Below, piece after piece: positions 18,687 through 28,200 of a DNA stretch of 64,000 nt. The stretch comes from Chryseobacterium sp. MEBOG06. GTDB taxonomy: Bacteria > Bacteroidota > Bacteroidia > Flavobacteriales > Weeksellaceae. How positions within the stretch are numbered: position 1 is the first letter of the stretch; each line of letters starts with the position of its first letter. The stretch spans positions 310,001-374,000 of the forward strand of contig NZ_CP084580.1 of NCBI RefSeq assembly GCF_021869765.1, read 5' to 3'. The notes under the pieces were generated by a model. That model was not told the DNA's origin. It worked only from the letters and a program-made list of their open reading frames with translations, and made no database searches. The position numbers and the translations under genes are program-made.

Positions 18687-19076
18687 TTAGCTAACATACT
18701 TTTTATAGATTACTAATAAAGCAATTAAGAGTATGACACCCAGGAAAAAGTATAAAATATTTAATCGATATCTTTTTACCTCCTCTTTTGTATAAGATAA
18801 GCTTTCTATCTTTTTCCTTGGGAAAATTAACTTCAGAGGCTGCGCTAATAAAAAGAAAATTAATAAAGTAAATAATAAAAATATTATTATTCGCAATATC
18901 TCCATTTCTAAATAGGGGTTAATAAATACCTGGACAAAGGCTCCCGAAAAAAGCATTATAGGAATATTATAGGGGAGACTAAAAACTAATATCGTCCAAT
19001 TATACTGTCCCTTTGTTAACCAAACTTTTTCATAATATTTTTTCAAGCTCCAAAATAAATAAGTAAGTGTTTTCAT
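18687..19076 (-). CDS. Integral membrane protein, putative immunity protein of tip CT5
   Basis: A 129-residue protein with about four hydrophobic segments (near residues 28-52, 60-79 and 105-125, the first possibly double) separated by a Lys-rich loop (PRKKIESLSYTKEEVKR). It starts 3 bases after the stop of the hydrophobic Rhs tip CT5. Membrane immunity proteins are the usual partners of toxins that insert into membranes, so the pair fits a membrane-acting toxin. No named family recognised. Confidence 0.7.
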   Translation of the reverse strand: MKTLTYLFWSLKKYYEKVWLTKGQYNWTILVFSLPYNIPIMLFSGAFVQVFINPYLEMEILRIIIFLLFTLLIFFLLAQPLKLIFPRKKIESLSYTKEEVKRYRLNILYFFLGVILLIALLVIYKKYVS

Positions 19077-19079
19077 AGA

Positions 19080-20240
19080 TTATGGTTTTGCCAGTTGTGT
19101 CTGGATATGGTTATAGGTATATTGAAAGTTGTTAAAGAATGCTTTTCCTACAGAATAGCCTACTTGATTATCAATTATATTACCCACATAGTTATAAACC
19201 TTGCCACTAACTCCTGTTGCATCTAAAAACCCTAAAGCTAAACTAGCCGCCGGTGAAAAGATAATTGAAGCTGTGCTTATTACAAAATTAAGAAGATTTG
19301 CCGTAGTAGGATTAATAGAATATTGATAAAGTGCTACTCCTGCACCTAACACAGCAATTCCTTGTCCAAACCTAGCCAACCCTTTCAAATAGCCTCCAAA
19401 AGCGGTAAGATCTCCTTTTACTAATTGCATGATCGCTAATTTGGTGTTGGTTGATATTCCTAAACCACCTAATGCCTTTCCTATTTTATCCATAACCCCG
19501 TCACCGTCTGAAGCGTTTACGTTTTTTCTTGGAATCTTATAATTTGCTTTCTTATTTTTTTCTGTATCGAACGGGTTATCTGTTTTATGTTCCAAATGAT
19601 TAAAAGCCATCACAAAAAATCCGCTCATAGCACCCTCCCAGAAGTTTCCTCCTGCTAATACACTACCTACACCTCCAGAGGTCATACCTGTTAAAATTTT
19701 GCCCGTATCACTTGCGAAAAATCCGCCTTTAACACCGTTCAGCAAATCACCGCTTAAACTTGCAAATGCTCCACTTGCAGCACCACTCCAAAAACTACCT
19801 CCTGTAACGGAAGAAAGTACACCCATGCTTACAGCATGTAATCCCGCTCTTGCAAGCGTAACGCCTGTTGTTCCTAAAGAATTGGCAATACTAGCGACCT
19901 GAAACAATGTTCCTATCCCAAAAGACAGTGCTCCGCTTACCATTCCGGTAATCGCTGCTGAAGAAATAGACCTAAAAAATCCGCTAACCGTCCAATTTCC
20001 TTTTATTAATGCTATGGTAGTATAGGTAGCAGCGGTTATTGCAATTGCAGCGAAGGCCGCTTTAGCCATCACCGCTATCAAGGCAACAATAGCAAATTCT
20101 CCACTCGGGTCATTATACATCAAAGGATTGTTCAGAACATAGCCATATTTATTATAATTCTGCGTATTTGTAGGGTCCTGGATGTTCTCATCTGCATTTA
20201 AGAATCTCCTTAATAAAGGATCATACAATCTACCGTTCAT
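19080..20240 (-). CDS. Displaced Rhs core end plus hydrophobic toxin tip CT5
   Basis: A 386-residue frame that begins inside the Rhs core: residues 1-48 (MNGRLYDPLLRRFLNADE ... NDPSGEF) match the main Rhs protein closely, so this cassette carries the core junction itself. Next comes a long Ala/Gly-rich pre-toxin region, then a tip from about residue 245 that is strongly hydrophobic (VLGAGVALYQYSI, FVISTASIIFSPAASLALG) and has no HExxH. A membrane-disrupting or pore-forming action is inferred. The same frame is open upstream to about 20310 and there reads YKFLYKDY, then SHEHLTKVGIIH, which is the Rhs core with an internal deletion. There is no own signal peptide. Confidence 0.75.
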   Translation of the reverse strand: MNGRLYDPLLRRFLNADENIQDPTNTQNYNKYGYVLNNPLMYNDPSGEFAIVALIAVMAKAAFAAIAITAATYTTIALIKGNWTVSGFFRSISSAAITGMVSGALSFGIGTLFQVASIANSLGTTGVTLARAGLHAVSMGVLSSVTGGSFWSGAASGAFASLSGDLLNGVKGGFFASDTGKILTGMTSGGVGSVLAGGNFWEGAMSGFFVMAFNHLEHKTDNPFDTEKNKKANYKIPRKNVNASDGDGVMDKIGKALGGLGISTNTKLAIMQLVKGDLTAFGGYLKGLARFGQGIAVLGAGVALYQYSINPTTANLLNFVISTASIIFSPAASLALGFLDATGVSGKVYNYVGNIIDNQVGYSVGKAFFNNFQYTYNHIQTQLAKP

Positions 20241-20276
20241 ATGGATGATTCCTACCTTTGTAAGATGCTCATGGCT
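20096..20276 (-). repeat. Rhs core repeat, copy with 26349-26529
   Basis: Direct repeat of the Rhs core end (the GRLYDPLLRRFLNADENIQD region) shared with the main Rhs gene at 26349-26529, same orientation and without length change. It is long enough to act as a site for homologous exchange of toxin tips. Confidence 0.75.
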
Positions 20277-20328
20277 AAAGATGCTTCTTGTATAATCCTT
20301 ATATAAAAATTTGTAAAAACCATTTCTA

Positions 20329-20898
20329 TTAAGGCAAAATAATTTTATCTGGGTAAAATTTTATACTTCCGGTAAAATATGTATAATTGCCACATGTTTG
20401 ATCCTTCAGTTTCATAAGCTTCTCCTTTCGTTTATCATTTACTGAAATATTTAAATTATGTATAACAGTTTTAAAATTGTCATCTTTTAAAAGAATTGTT
20501 CGCCCAGATTTATATCCAACTAATTTATAATAATACTTTCTACTACTTTTTTTATCAATAAATTTTGGATAATTAGTATTTAAGGTATGGTGGTCTTCTA
20601 TTCCTTCACATTTTAAAGCAATATACTTTTTAATATCACTACTATCTTTTTTCATAATTAGTAATGTAAGTGGCCCAAAATATTCAGGACCAATTTCATT
20701 GAATTCATCTTCATAAAAAAAGTTTTCCAATGTAGGGATTTCTATTAAAAAATCTTTTTCTGTTGTATTTTCAATTTTTAAAATCAAAATAGAATCTTTT
20801 TTATTTATTGAAGCATAAATTTTTAAGTCTTTTTTTTCACACGATATAAGTATAGAGGTGAAAATAAAAAGTAACAATGGTGCTATATACTTTTTCAT
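20329..20898 (-). CDS. Beta-sandwich lipoprotein, putative immunity protein of tip CT4
   Basis: A 189-residue lipoprotein (signal ending TSILISCEKK, lipid Cys20). The mature N-terminus DSILILKIENTTEKDFLIEIP has the look of an immunoglobulin-like domain with an 'L-x-I-x-N-T' turn, as in BsuPI-type protease inhibitor domains. It starts 3 bases after the zincin tip CT4, in toxin-immunity order. An envelope-anchored inhibitor of a metallopeptidase is a reasonable guess, not a demonstrated function. Confidence 0.7.
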   Translation of the reverse strand: MKKYIAPLLLFIFTSILISCEKKDLKIYASINKKDSILILKIENTTEKDFLIEIPTLENFFYEDEFNEIGPEYFGPLTLLIMKKDSSDIKKYIALKCEGIEDHHTLNTNYPKFIDKKSSRKYYYKLVGYKSGRTILLKDDNFKTVIHNLNISVNDKRKEKLMKLKDQTCGNYTYFTGSIKFYPDKIILP

Positions 20899-20901
20899 AA
20901 G

Positions 20902-21732
20902 TTAATATTTAAAAGGTTTAATCAAAGGAATAAGTAACTTATCTAATAGAGGATTTGATTCCGGAATCTCCCAAGATTTTATAACTTGCATCCAGTCTGA
21001 CTTTTGTAGCCATGTATTTGTATCAAATAGCTTTAGAGACATTTTTCTTATTGATATATGCCCTAAATCATCAAAGAATTTAGCAAATCTACCTTTTCCC
21101 TCAAAAAAAGAACTTGCTAACACGGAAAGATTTGAGTTTCCTAAAATAACATGTCCGGTTTCATGTGTAACAACTTCCGTTAATAAACCTTTGGATGCAA
21201 ATGCTGCCTTTGAGATATAAATGTCGTTGCCTAAAGTTACTCCCAGTACATTTGAAGTTTCCGGTACGCTTCCCAGTCCAATTTTGTTCCAAAAGCTCAA
21301 TCTATAAAAACTCCCATCTTTTGCTATACCGTAACCACTTGGATTTTTCAAGTAATAATATTCTACACCATACTTTCTTAAACTACCATATCCCTTTTCA
21401 AATTCTTTCATTGTACCATAAGAATACTTTTGCGTATCTTCAGGACTTGATACTGTAGGGCTAAAAATATCTTCTCTTTTTACTTCGCTTACAATTTGAT
21501 TTCCATTAGGTCTATTAAAGAGTTGGTTAATACCCTGTCCTAGTGCTGTGACCACCCCTCCAATCACAGCCCCTTTCAGTACTCCTTCAAGGAAGTTTTG
21601 TCCGGTAAGTAAAGCTGTAACACCTCCTGTTCCTGCTCCTGCGAAAGCACTGCTTCCTACAGATCCCCAGAAACCGCTGGCACTAAAAACCTGTCCTAAT
21701 CCACCGGAGATTCCTCCTGTGACAGAACCCAT
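20902..21732 (-). CDS. Displaced Rhs C-terminal tip CT4 with zincin toxin domain
   Basis: A 276-residue frame. Residues 1-70 are the pre-toxin segment shared with CT6 (GQVFSASGFWGSVGSSAF, QNFLEGVLKGAV). From about residue 85 a toxin domain follows with NDIYISKAAFAS and, at 190-194, HETGH, a HExxH zinc motif; a downstream acidic residue for the third ligand cannot be placed with certainty. Upstream of 21732 the homology continues a few codons (FINAL) but is frameshifted, so the cassette lacks a normal start. The immunity gene follows at once. It is probably a silent tip reservoir, or translated weakly from the ATG. Confidence 0.75.
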   Translation of the reverse strand: MGSVTGGISGGLGQVFSASGFWGSVGSSAFAGAGTGGVTALLTGQNFLEGVLKGAVIGGVVTALGQGINQLFNRPNGNQIVSEVKREDIFSPTVSSPEDTQKYSYGTMKEFEKGYGSLRKYGVEYYYLKNPSGYGIAKDGSFYRLSFWNKIGLGSVPETSNVLGVTLGNDIYISKAAFASKGLLTEVVTHETGHVILGNSNLSVLASSFFEGKGRFAKFFDDLGHISIRKMSLKLFDTNTWLQKSDWMQVIKSWEIPESNPLLDKLLIPLIKPFKY

Positions 21733-21740
21733 TAACAGAG
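21566..21740 (-). repeat. Pre-toxin repeat, copy B
   Basis: Second copy of the 175-base pre-toxin repeat; the toxin sequences that follow the two copies are unrelated over most of their length apart from the zincin motif region. This is the pattern of cassette exchange. Confidence 0.8.
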
Positions 21741-21764
21741 GGCATTGATAAAGGCGCTTGTAAG

Positions 21765-22403
21765 CTATTTTTTGTACTTGTTTTTAAGTAATTCTATTTC
21801 TTTTTTCATTTTATATTTCCATTTTTTACCATTTCTTTTTTCTAAAAAACTTTCCGTATATTCTTCATATCTATTATTTAATTCAATTGAAATATCATCA
21901 ATAGCTCCTCCTTTATTAATATATATAACCCCATAGGTTTTTGTTAAACTATCAATTTCTTTACCTATTTTTTGGTGATCCCTGTACAAATTATCAAAAA
22001 TAAAATCTCCTCCGAAATAATAACACTTGATAAGATCTGTCTTCATGTCAGATTCTGCACGTTGCTTTGTTTTTACAAGTAAATATTCATATTCATTTTT
22101 TTTTTCAAAATATTGCTTTGAACTTCCTATAAAATTTATGATTATAAAAACTAAGTTCATGCTTATAAAAACTAAAAAAAATTTATATCCATATCTTTTA
22201 TTTCTAAAAGGTATGGCAGCCATAAAAGTGGATAATAGGAATATTGCAATCAAGCAATATAGAAATATTTTCATGTCAAAATCAAAACTTATTAAATCAG
22301 CTCTTAGTTTTGATGGGTAATTTGCAGAATATGTATTGAAAAAATATGAAATTATTAATAATATAATTATTAATAATAGACTTAACACTCTTCTTAATAC
22401 CAT
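21765..22403 (-). CDS. Membrane-anchored protein, putative immunity protein of tip CT3
   Basis: A 212-residue protein with three hydrophobic segments (about residues 6-24, 46-66 and 75-95) and a soluble C-terminal domain rich in Lys, Glu and Tyr (TKQRAESDMKTDLIKCYYF to the end). Its ATG overlaps the stop of the broken zincin tip CT3 (TAATG), which couples the two. A membrane-held soluble domain would suit neutralising a toxin at the inner membrane or in the periplasm. No known family recognised. Confidence 0.7.
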   Translation of the reverse strand: MVLRRVLSLLLIIILLIISYFFNTYSANYPSKLRADLISFDFDMKIFLYCLIAIFLLSTFMAAIPFRNKRYGYKFFLVFISMNLVFIIINFIGSSKQYFEKKNEYEYLLVKTKQRAESDMKTDLIKCYYFGGDFIFDNLYRDHQKIGKEIDSLTKTYGVIYINKGGAIDDISIELNNRYEEYTESFLEKRNGKKWKYKMKKEIELLKNKYKK

Positions 22404-23258
22404 TATTTAAAAAGTTTTAAATTACTAATCTTAGATAAAGCAGGCTTCCAATCAAATGCACTCGGAAATTTACCCCCATAGTTTAAAAACATTTGAAGTT
22501 CACTTTGTTGATACCATGAATCTCCAAAAATCGTTGAAACTCCTAAAGAAAATTGATGTGCTGAAGCCTCTGTATAAGTGTGGAATGCTTCTTGGGAATA
22601 TCTAGCCGCCAAACCGATATATCTATGAAAGCCATGAATATATTCATGTCCCATGACAGGCTTTCTTCACTCCATCAGTATATCTTCCTAATACAGGAGA
22701 AATGTATGTAACAGATTCTGGTTTTTTATTAAATAAAGTACTTAGCCAAGAACGTGATTTTCCGACGTTAAAGCCTAAAATATATCCTGTATCTCTTATA
22801 TCATTCGATTGAATATGACCATTACTATTGAAATTGTAGTTGTACGCATATAAATCAGCATTGGTAGCTAACTTCATTTCATTATTTATATTAGATGCTG
22901 ATGTTTCATAATCTTCTACTAAATTATCAAAGTCACTTCTGACTTGTAATGTACTAGTATAATCTTCTCCTGTTGCAGTAATATCAAATCCTAGGTTTTT
23001 AAGATCTTCTAAAGTTGTAAGTGCAGGTCTCTTATTCAAGAAATACTGAAATGTTGAAGATACTAAACTTGTAACTACGGCCACACCACCACCAATGACA
23101 GTCCCTTTCAGTACACCTTCAAGGAAATCCTGTCCTTGTATTAAAGACAATACACCCTGTGCCATAGCGTGTGCAGCTCCCTGTACTAAAATAGTTCCAA
23201 ACTTTCCAATTTCGTTGGCAATTTGGGTAGCACTATCAAGCCCAAGAAGTGTTGCTAC
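22403..23258 (-). pseudogene. Displaced Rhs tip CT3 (zincin), split by a frameshift
   Basis: The upstream frame (from about 23258) carries pre-toxin sequence (SATQIANEIGKFGTILVQG, then MAQGVLSLIQGQDFLEGVL) and a toxin domain, and ends at 22644 in VKKACHGT. The next frame starts with VMGHEYIHGFH and runs to 22403. Removing one A from the run near 22665 would join them as GVRKPVMGHEYIHGFH, restoring a complete domain of about 270 residues. HEYIH is a HExxH motif, so the frameshift falls just before the predicted active site. This may be true inactivation of a silent cassette or a sequencing error. The immunity gene behind it is intact. Confidence 0.7.
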
Positions 23259-23929
23259 TCATCAGAATAATTAGTTTTAATAAAGACTAATTGTACTTGA
23301 TTACTACAAATTTTTCTGTTATAAATATTCTCTTTTTTTAGATAATCTCTGACTTGAGGATTAATATTTTCGTTAAGACATATCTTTAAATTGTATTTCT
23401 TATCCTTTTTCAAAATATAACCTTCTATTTCTGAAAAATCATAAAAACGAGGTTCATTTTCAAAATCAATTCTTGTTGAAAACTTCATAGAATCATTTCT
23501 TTTGATAGTTTTAATATATCTTCTTAAAAGAGAAAGATCAATATTATTGATGTTACTCAAACTTTCTATTTCTTTATATTCTTCTTTTATAGAAGCTAAA
23601 CTATCTAAAATTTTTCCTTTATAATTCACCCTAAATAAACCAGGAATTACAATATTTTTGTTGTTGTATATATTTATTTTAGGGTTAAACCATGTATTTA
23701 TAAAAAGACTATCTTTTTCACGTTGAAAAAAATCAGGATTACATAAAATTCGTATGTCATTATCTGTTTTGTTTACAATATAATAACTTACAATATCTTG
23801 GTTATAAGAAATATTCTTATTCAACCTAATGTAGATATTTTCTTTTTCATCAGTTTTCTTTAGATTATAACAATTACAAAGTAAAAACAGAAAAAGTAAT
23901 AATAATGAGTTATTTATATTGCCAGCCAT
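23255..23929 (-). CDS. Lipoprotein, putative immunity protein of tip CT2
   Basis: A 224-residue lipoprotein with signal LLLLFLFLLCNCYN; either Cys could be the lipid site. The mature part opens with strands in the pattern DIVSYYIVNKTDNDIRI, like the other beta-sandwich lipoproteins of this locus, and is rich in Asn, Lys and Ile. It overlaps the end of zincin tip CT2 by 20 bases, so the two are tightly coupled. Base composition is more AT-rich than flanking housekeeping genes, as is common for immunity genes. Confidence 0.7.
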   Translation of the reverse strand: MAGNINNSLLLLFLFLLCNCYNLKKTDEKENIYIRLNKNISYNQDIVSYYIVNKTDNDIRILCNPDFFQREKDSLFINTWFNPKINIYNNKNIVIPGLFRVNYKGKILDSLASIKEEYKEIESLSNINNIDLSLLRRYIKTIKRNDSMKFSTRIDFENEPRFYDFSEIEGYILKKDKKYNLKICLNENINPQVRDYLKKENIYNRKICSNQVQLVFIKTNYSDE

Positions 23930-24698
23930 ATTTTTGATTTAATGATTTTAATGCATCTCCTGTACCAAAAGTAAATCTACTATTTAATAATACAGTACCG
24001 ATTTCTTTATGTATTAAAAAATGTTCATAGTCACTCCGTTTTTGACCAGAGTATTTGAGAAGTTTTTGGAATCCTGGATTCCAATAAAATACTAAATGTT
24101 TTAGCTCATGGAAAATAACTGTTCCCAAAGACATATTACTTGCTGTTGATAAGCTATTTCTAGCTAAATAAATATCTCCGGTTTTTACATTTGTTGCTCC
24201 ATGATAGCTATCTGCATTTGTGAATCCTGCAATCTTTCCTCTTCCGCCTGCTAAATCTCTTTGATTTTTAAGTATTGCCACTTTTTCCATCATGGTTTGA
24301 GCATATTCTTTTGTAGCTACTGGCTTAGCCCAAGGATCATAACCTGCTTGTTCAAGTTGGCTCTCCAGTATATATTTACCTTGAGAATCTAATTCTGTTA
24401 CTAATTTATTACTCGTATCCATCTGATGCATAACATGGTTCAACCCGGCGACTGTACCTCCGATCAAAGCACCTTGCCAGAAGTTTCCTCCTGATAAAGC
24501 AGAACCTGCACCTCCTGCCAGAGCTCCAAAAGTAATTTGTCCTATGGCAGAATTGGCTACCCCTTTAGCAATGGCTCCGAATGCACTAGCTCCTAAACTT
24601 CCCAAAGCTCTAGCAATAAAAGCCTGTCCAAAATTATTACCTTGCATTAAAGATAATACTCCCTGTGCTACCGCATGAGCTCCAGCTTGCGCCAGCAC
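23910..24698 (-). CDS. Displaced Rhs C-terminal tip CT2 with zincin toxin domain
   Basis: A 262-residue frame beginning at a GTG. Residues 1-90 are nearly the same as the main Rhs pre-toxin (GNNFGQAFIARALGSLGASA, GAGSALSGGNFWQGAL). From about residue 95 the tip differs: GDIYLARNSLSTASNMSLG then HELKH at 197-201, a HExxH zinc motif. The frame is open upstream to about 24827 (QAATEFASTTLG matches Rhs ATELGKLG), but no ATG is present, so it has no proper start. The immunity lipoprotein overlaps its 3' end. Its pre-toxin is the closest to that of the present Rhs gene, so it may be the tip displaced most recently. Confidence 0.78.
   Translation of the reverse strand: MLAQAGAHAVAQGVLSLMQGNNFGQAFIARALGSLGASAFGAIAKGVANSAIGQITFGALAGGAGSALSGGNFWQGALIGGTVAGLNHVMHQMDTSNKLVTELDSQGKYILESQLEQAGYDPWAKPVATKEYAQTMMEKVAILKNQRDLAGGRGKIAGFTNADSYHGATNVKTGDIYLARNSLSTASNMSLGTVIFHELKHLVFYWNPGFQKLLKYSGQKRSDYEHFLIHKEIGTVLLNSRFTFGTGDALKSLNQKYGWQYK
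24441..24690 (-). repeat. Pre-toxin repeat shared with the main Rhs gene
   Basis: About 250 bases nearly identical to 25834-26083 in the same orientation. Crossing over between the two would delete the present toxin tip and its immunity gene and put the CT2 zincin tip on the Rhs protein. Confidence 0.8.
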
Positions 24699-24827
24699 TC
24701 CTAAAGTTGTACTCGCAAACTCCGTAGCAGCCTGATAACTAATCGTTGTGAAAATTATTGTTTGTTTATTAGGTGTAATGCCTTTGATTGTTAATCCAGT
24801 TGAATTAGTTGTGCTTCCTTTATAATA

Positions 24828-24935
24828 TTACCATTTAATTCCATTTGAACTGGCAAAACCTTGATCTGGAGATAAATTCGAGGCTTTTGGATTCATTGCC
24901 TTATAAAACTTTGCAGCTTTAATATCACCTCTCAT
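24828..24935 (-). pseudogene. 35-codon remnant, probably the end of a lost toxin tip
   Basis: An ATG three bases after the immunity gene's stop opens a 35-codon frame (MRGDIKAAKFYKAMNPKASN ... GIKW). It stands alone and then runs, after its stop, in the same frame into the CT2 cassette. It is too short for a domain; the likeliest reading is the last residues of a toxin whose body was deleted. Confidence 0.35.
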
Positions 24936-24937
24936 TA

Positions 24938-25288
24938 TTACAAATCAATATTATCAGACCATTTATAATTTATAAAACTCCCATCCCAGTTTTCCCCATA
25001 AGTTACAAATTCAATAAAATTAATTTTACAATCTGTAATATCCACTTCATGAGCAAGCCCATATTGTAAAGTATCAAGATGTAGATCTTCATTAGTGCTA
25101 ATTGAAGTATTACATATTTCTAAAAAAGGAATATTTAAGGGATCTACGTAGTAAAAATTAACATACATACCTACTCCCGTTATTTCTCGATTTAAAACCC
25201 TAAGTAAAGGGATATGTTGTTTAATACTGGGATATTTTAGACTTAGTTTATCCAGTATTTTTAATTCTATATTATTTAATTTATTCAT
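24938..25288 (-). CDS. Cytoplasmic immunity protein of the active Rhs tip
   Basis: A 116-residue soluble acidic protein with no signal peptide or membrane segment. Its ATG lies 2 bases after the Rhs stop codon, the classic position of an immunity gene. It starts with a helical NIELKILDKLSLKYPSIKQH and continues with strands and many Asp/Glu/Asn. A cytoplasmic protein is what a cytoplasm-acting tip, such as a nuclease, would need. I do not recognise a family. Confidence 0.8.
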   Translation of the reverse strand: MNKLNNIELKILDKLSLKYPSIKQHIPLLRVLNREITGVGMYVNFYYVDPLNIPFLEICNTSISTNEDLHLDTLQYGLAHEVDITDCKINFIEFVTYGENWDGSFINYKWSDNIDL

Positions 25289-25290
25289 TC

Positions 25291-28200
25291 CTAAAGACCT
25301 TTTCTACTAAAAGAAGATATTATTACTTTCCCATCTTGAATTCGACCACCAATTAACCGAACCGGTGTCCCGCCTACATTTATGATATTTCCTGCATTTC
25401 CTTTAGGTAAAACCCCGTTTGAATTAGGTGTAAGTCTACCTGCACTAAATGCTTTATTTGCCGCATTCTGAACAGCCTTAAAAGCTTTTGCTTGGCTTCC
25501 ATACTTTGAAACTAATCCATCTAAGGCATGTTCTGATTTTCCAAATATGTGATTTAATCTATTTGCATCAGCTCCTATGTTCTTTGCTGTATTTACTCCT
25601 CTTCCAAACCCACCATACATCATACCACCTCCAGCTCCTTCATCCGCCATTATTTCAATATGGGAAGAGTTCATCATCCTGAAAATCCTGTCCATCTTGG
25701 TTTCACCTGCGTGATAACCTGGATAATCTCTCCAAGCTCGGTATTCTTCTAAAGTACCATATTTATTTCCTGGTGTTTTTTGCTTAGGATCTTCCTGATC
25801 AGGCTGCATGTCTCCTGAGTGCAATGCATGATTCAAACCAGCAACTGTACCCCCAATCAAAGCACCCTCCCAGAAGTTTCCTCCTGAAAGGGCAGAGCCT
25901 GCACCTCCTGCCAGAGCTCCAAAAGTAATTTGTCCTATGGCAGAACTGGCAGCCCCTTTAGCAATAGCTCCGAATGCACTGGCTCCTAAGCTACCCAAAG
26001 CTCCTGCAATAAAAGCCTGCCCAAAATTATTACCCTGCATTAAAGATAATGTTCCCTGCGCTAAAGCATGTGCAGCACTTTGTACAAATACCGTCCCTAA
26101 TTTCCCAAGTTCTGTTGCAAGCTGGGTTGCAGTTCCGGCAGAACTTACAAATACACTTCCTATTCCCGCGGTCACCGCCCCGCTTATTGCCCCAAAGGTA
26201 ATAGACTTCAGGAAGCCTCCCCAACTCCAGTTACTGGAGAAAGACGCACTCATTATATAAGAAACTGCTCCAATAGCAGCCCCTATAACTGCTGCAGTAG
26301 CTACAGTTCCCCAAAAAACAGGCAGCGCAGCAAAAATGGCAAATACAAACTCTCCATTGGGATCATTATACATCAGTGGATTATTCATCACATACCCATA
26401 CTTATTATAGTTTTGGGTATTGTAAGGATCCTGTATGTTTTCATCTGCATTTAAGAACCTTCTCAATAGTGGGTCATATAACCTTCCATTCATATGGATG
26501 ATGCCTACTTCTGCAAAATGCTCATGGCTGGTATAGCCTCTTTCTAATAATAACGATGTATTGTCAATTATATTTTTATCGGTGATAATAGCCCCGCTTC
26601 CTATCTGAAGATGGGTAAAATTGCCCCAGGCATCAAAATGTCTCTGCTCCAGCTTATTTCCTGCTTCATCACTGATCGCTAAGATGCTTCCAATATAATC
26701 TTTATGCAGGAATTTGTAAGAACCGCTGCTTTCTGTATAATTTTTTAAATATACAATATTACTTTCATAAGGATTACCTCCAATATAAAGAATGTGCTTT
26801 TCCTTTCCGGTTGTATTATCTTTTACTATTTCAAAGCTCCCATCCTCACTATAATATTTGGTGAATTTACCTTCCCCATCGGTACTGAAGTTGCCTCCAT
26901 AGGTAACTCTTTGACGCATTGAGTTTAAGCCATACTGGAAAGCAACATCACCTTTCATTCCATCAATGAATACAGGATCATTGTTTTCATTGTAAACAAT
27001 GCTTTGGATGAGATCATTGTTATAATTTTGCTCTCCAGTAGCATTTAATGTCATACCTGTAGGCTGGTAGATCTTTGCGGAATTTTCAAACTTAATCGTT
27101 CCCACCTGATCGTTTTTTATAATTCTTCCTTTAACATCATAGGTGTTTTGTGAAGTCTGCCCTGTTCTAGGATTAGTCCAGCTTACTAATCTGTTATCAT
27201 TATTTTCATAATTAAATGATTCGATAATATTGAAGTCTCCTAAAGTCTTTCTAAGATTGAGTTCATTTTTAATTGCATTGAAAGTATATTCAAGGCTTAG
27301 AATGTTCTGTATAAGAGAAAAATGCTTCACATGAGTTAAGAAACCATTCTCATCATATTTATTATTAATATCTGCTGCTCCTAGTTTTGCTTTTAAAGCC
27401 TGACCTTTAGCATTGGTTTCCTGAAGTTCCCACAGGATCTTACCTGAAGTTTTATCTTTTACTTGGGTAAGCTCTCCATTCCATGCACTGTACACATTTT
27501 CTATTTGCACTTTAGTCAAAGTTCCAGAAGAATACAATTGCTTTTCATAAGATATTATTCTTGCCTTATCATCATAAGTAATTCCTTTTTGAATAAAATA
27601 TTTACCATTGCTATTTTCCGAAGAAGATAGTAGTCTTCCTTGTGGGTCATAAGAAACATTGGAACCATAGGCTTTACCTTTGGAAGTTCCGGCTTTTGCA
27701 ACCAATCTTCCTTTATCATCATACGAATAAGAAATGGTCTTATCGGTTGCTTGTCCGCCATCTGTTGTAGAAAGTTCTTTTTGAGTGATCAGTTGTTGTA
27801 CACTATTATAGGTATATTCTTTCGTTCCTTTAGGACTTATAATCTTTTTGGGTTGACCAAATCCATCATATTCATATTTGTAGATTCCATTGGAAGGATC
27901 ATTAAACTCTGATTTTCTTCCCCACGAATCATATTTAGTGGTAACAATATTTTCGGCATATTGAGCCTTGATCTGTTCACCTGCGGCATTGTAAGAAAAT
28001 GTGATCGTTCCACCTTTGTCAGTAGTGGTGATAGTGTTTCCCAGAGCATCTGCTGTTTTAGTGGTGATTCTTCCATAATCCGCAGGATTTGATTCTTGGG
28101 CCGTTGTTGTTAGTCCTGAAATGCTGGTCTTCACTTGTTTTCCAGTGAAGGAAGTGGAGGTTATTTTAGCAGGGAATACACTGTCATCATAGGCAATGGT

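Noticed and set aside
24699..24827. An extra gene between the remnant and CT2
   Set aside because: The frame is only the upstream part of the CT2 cassette; there is no start codon and the matching Rhs segment explains its end.
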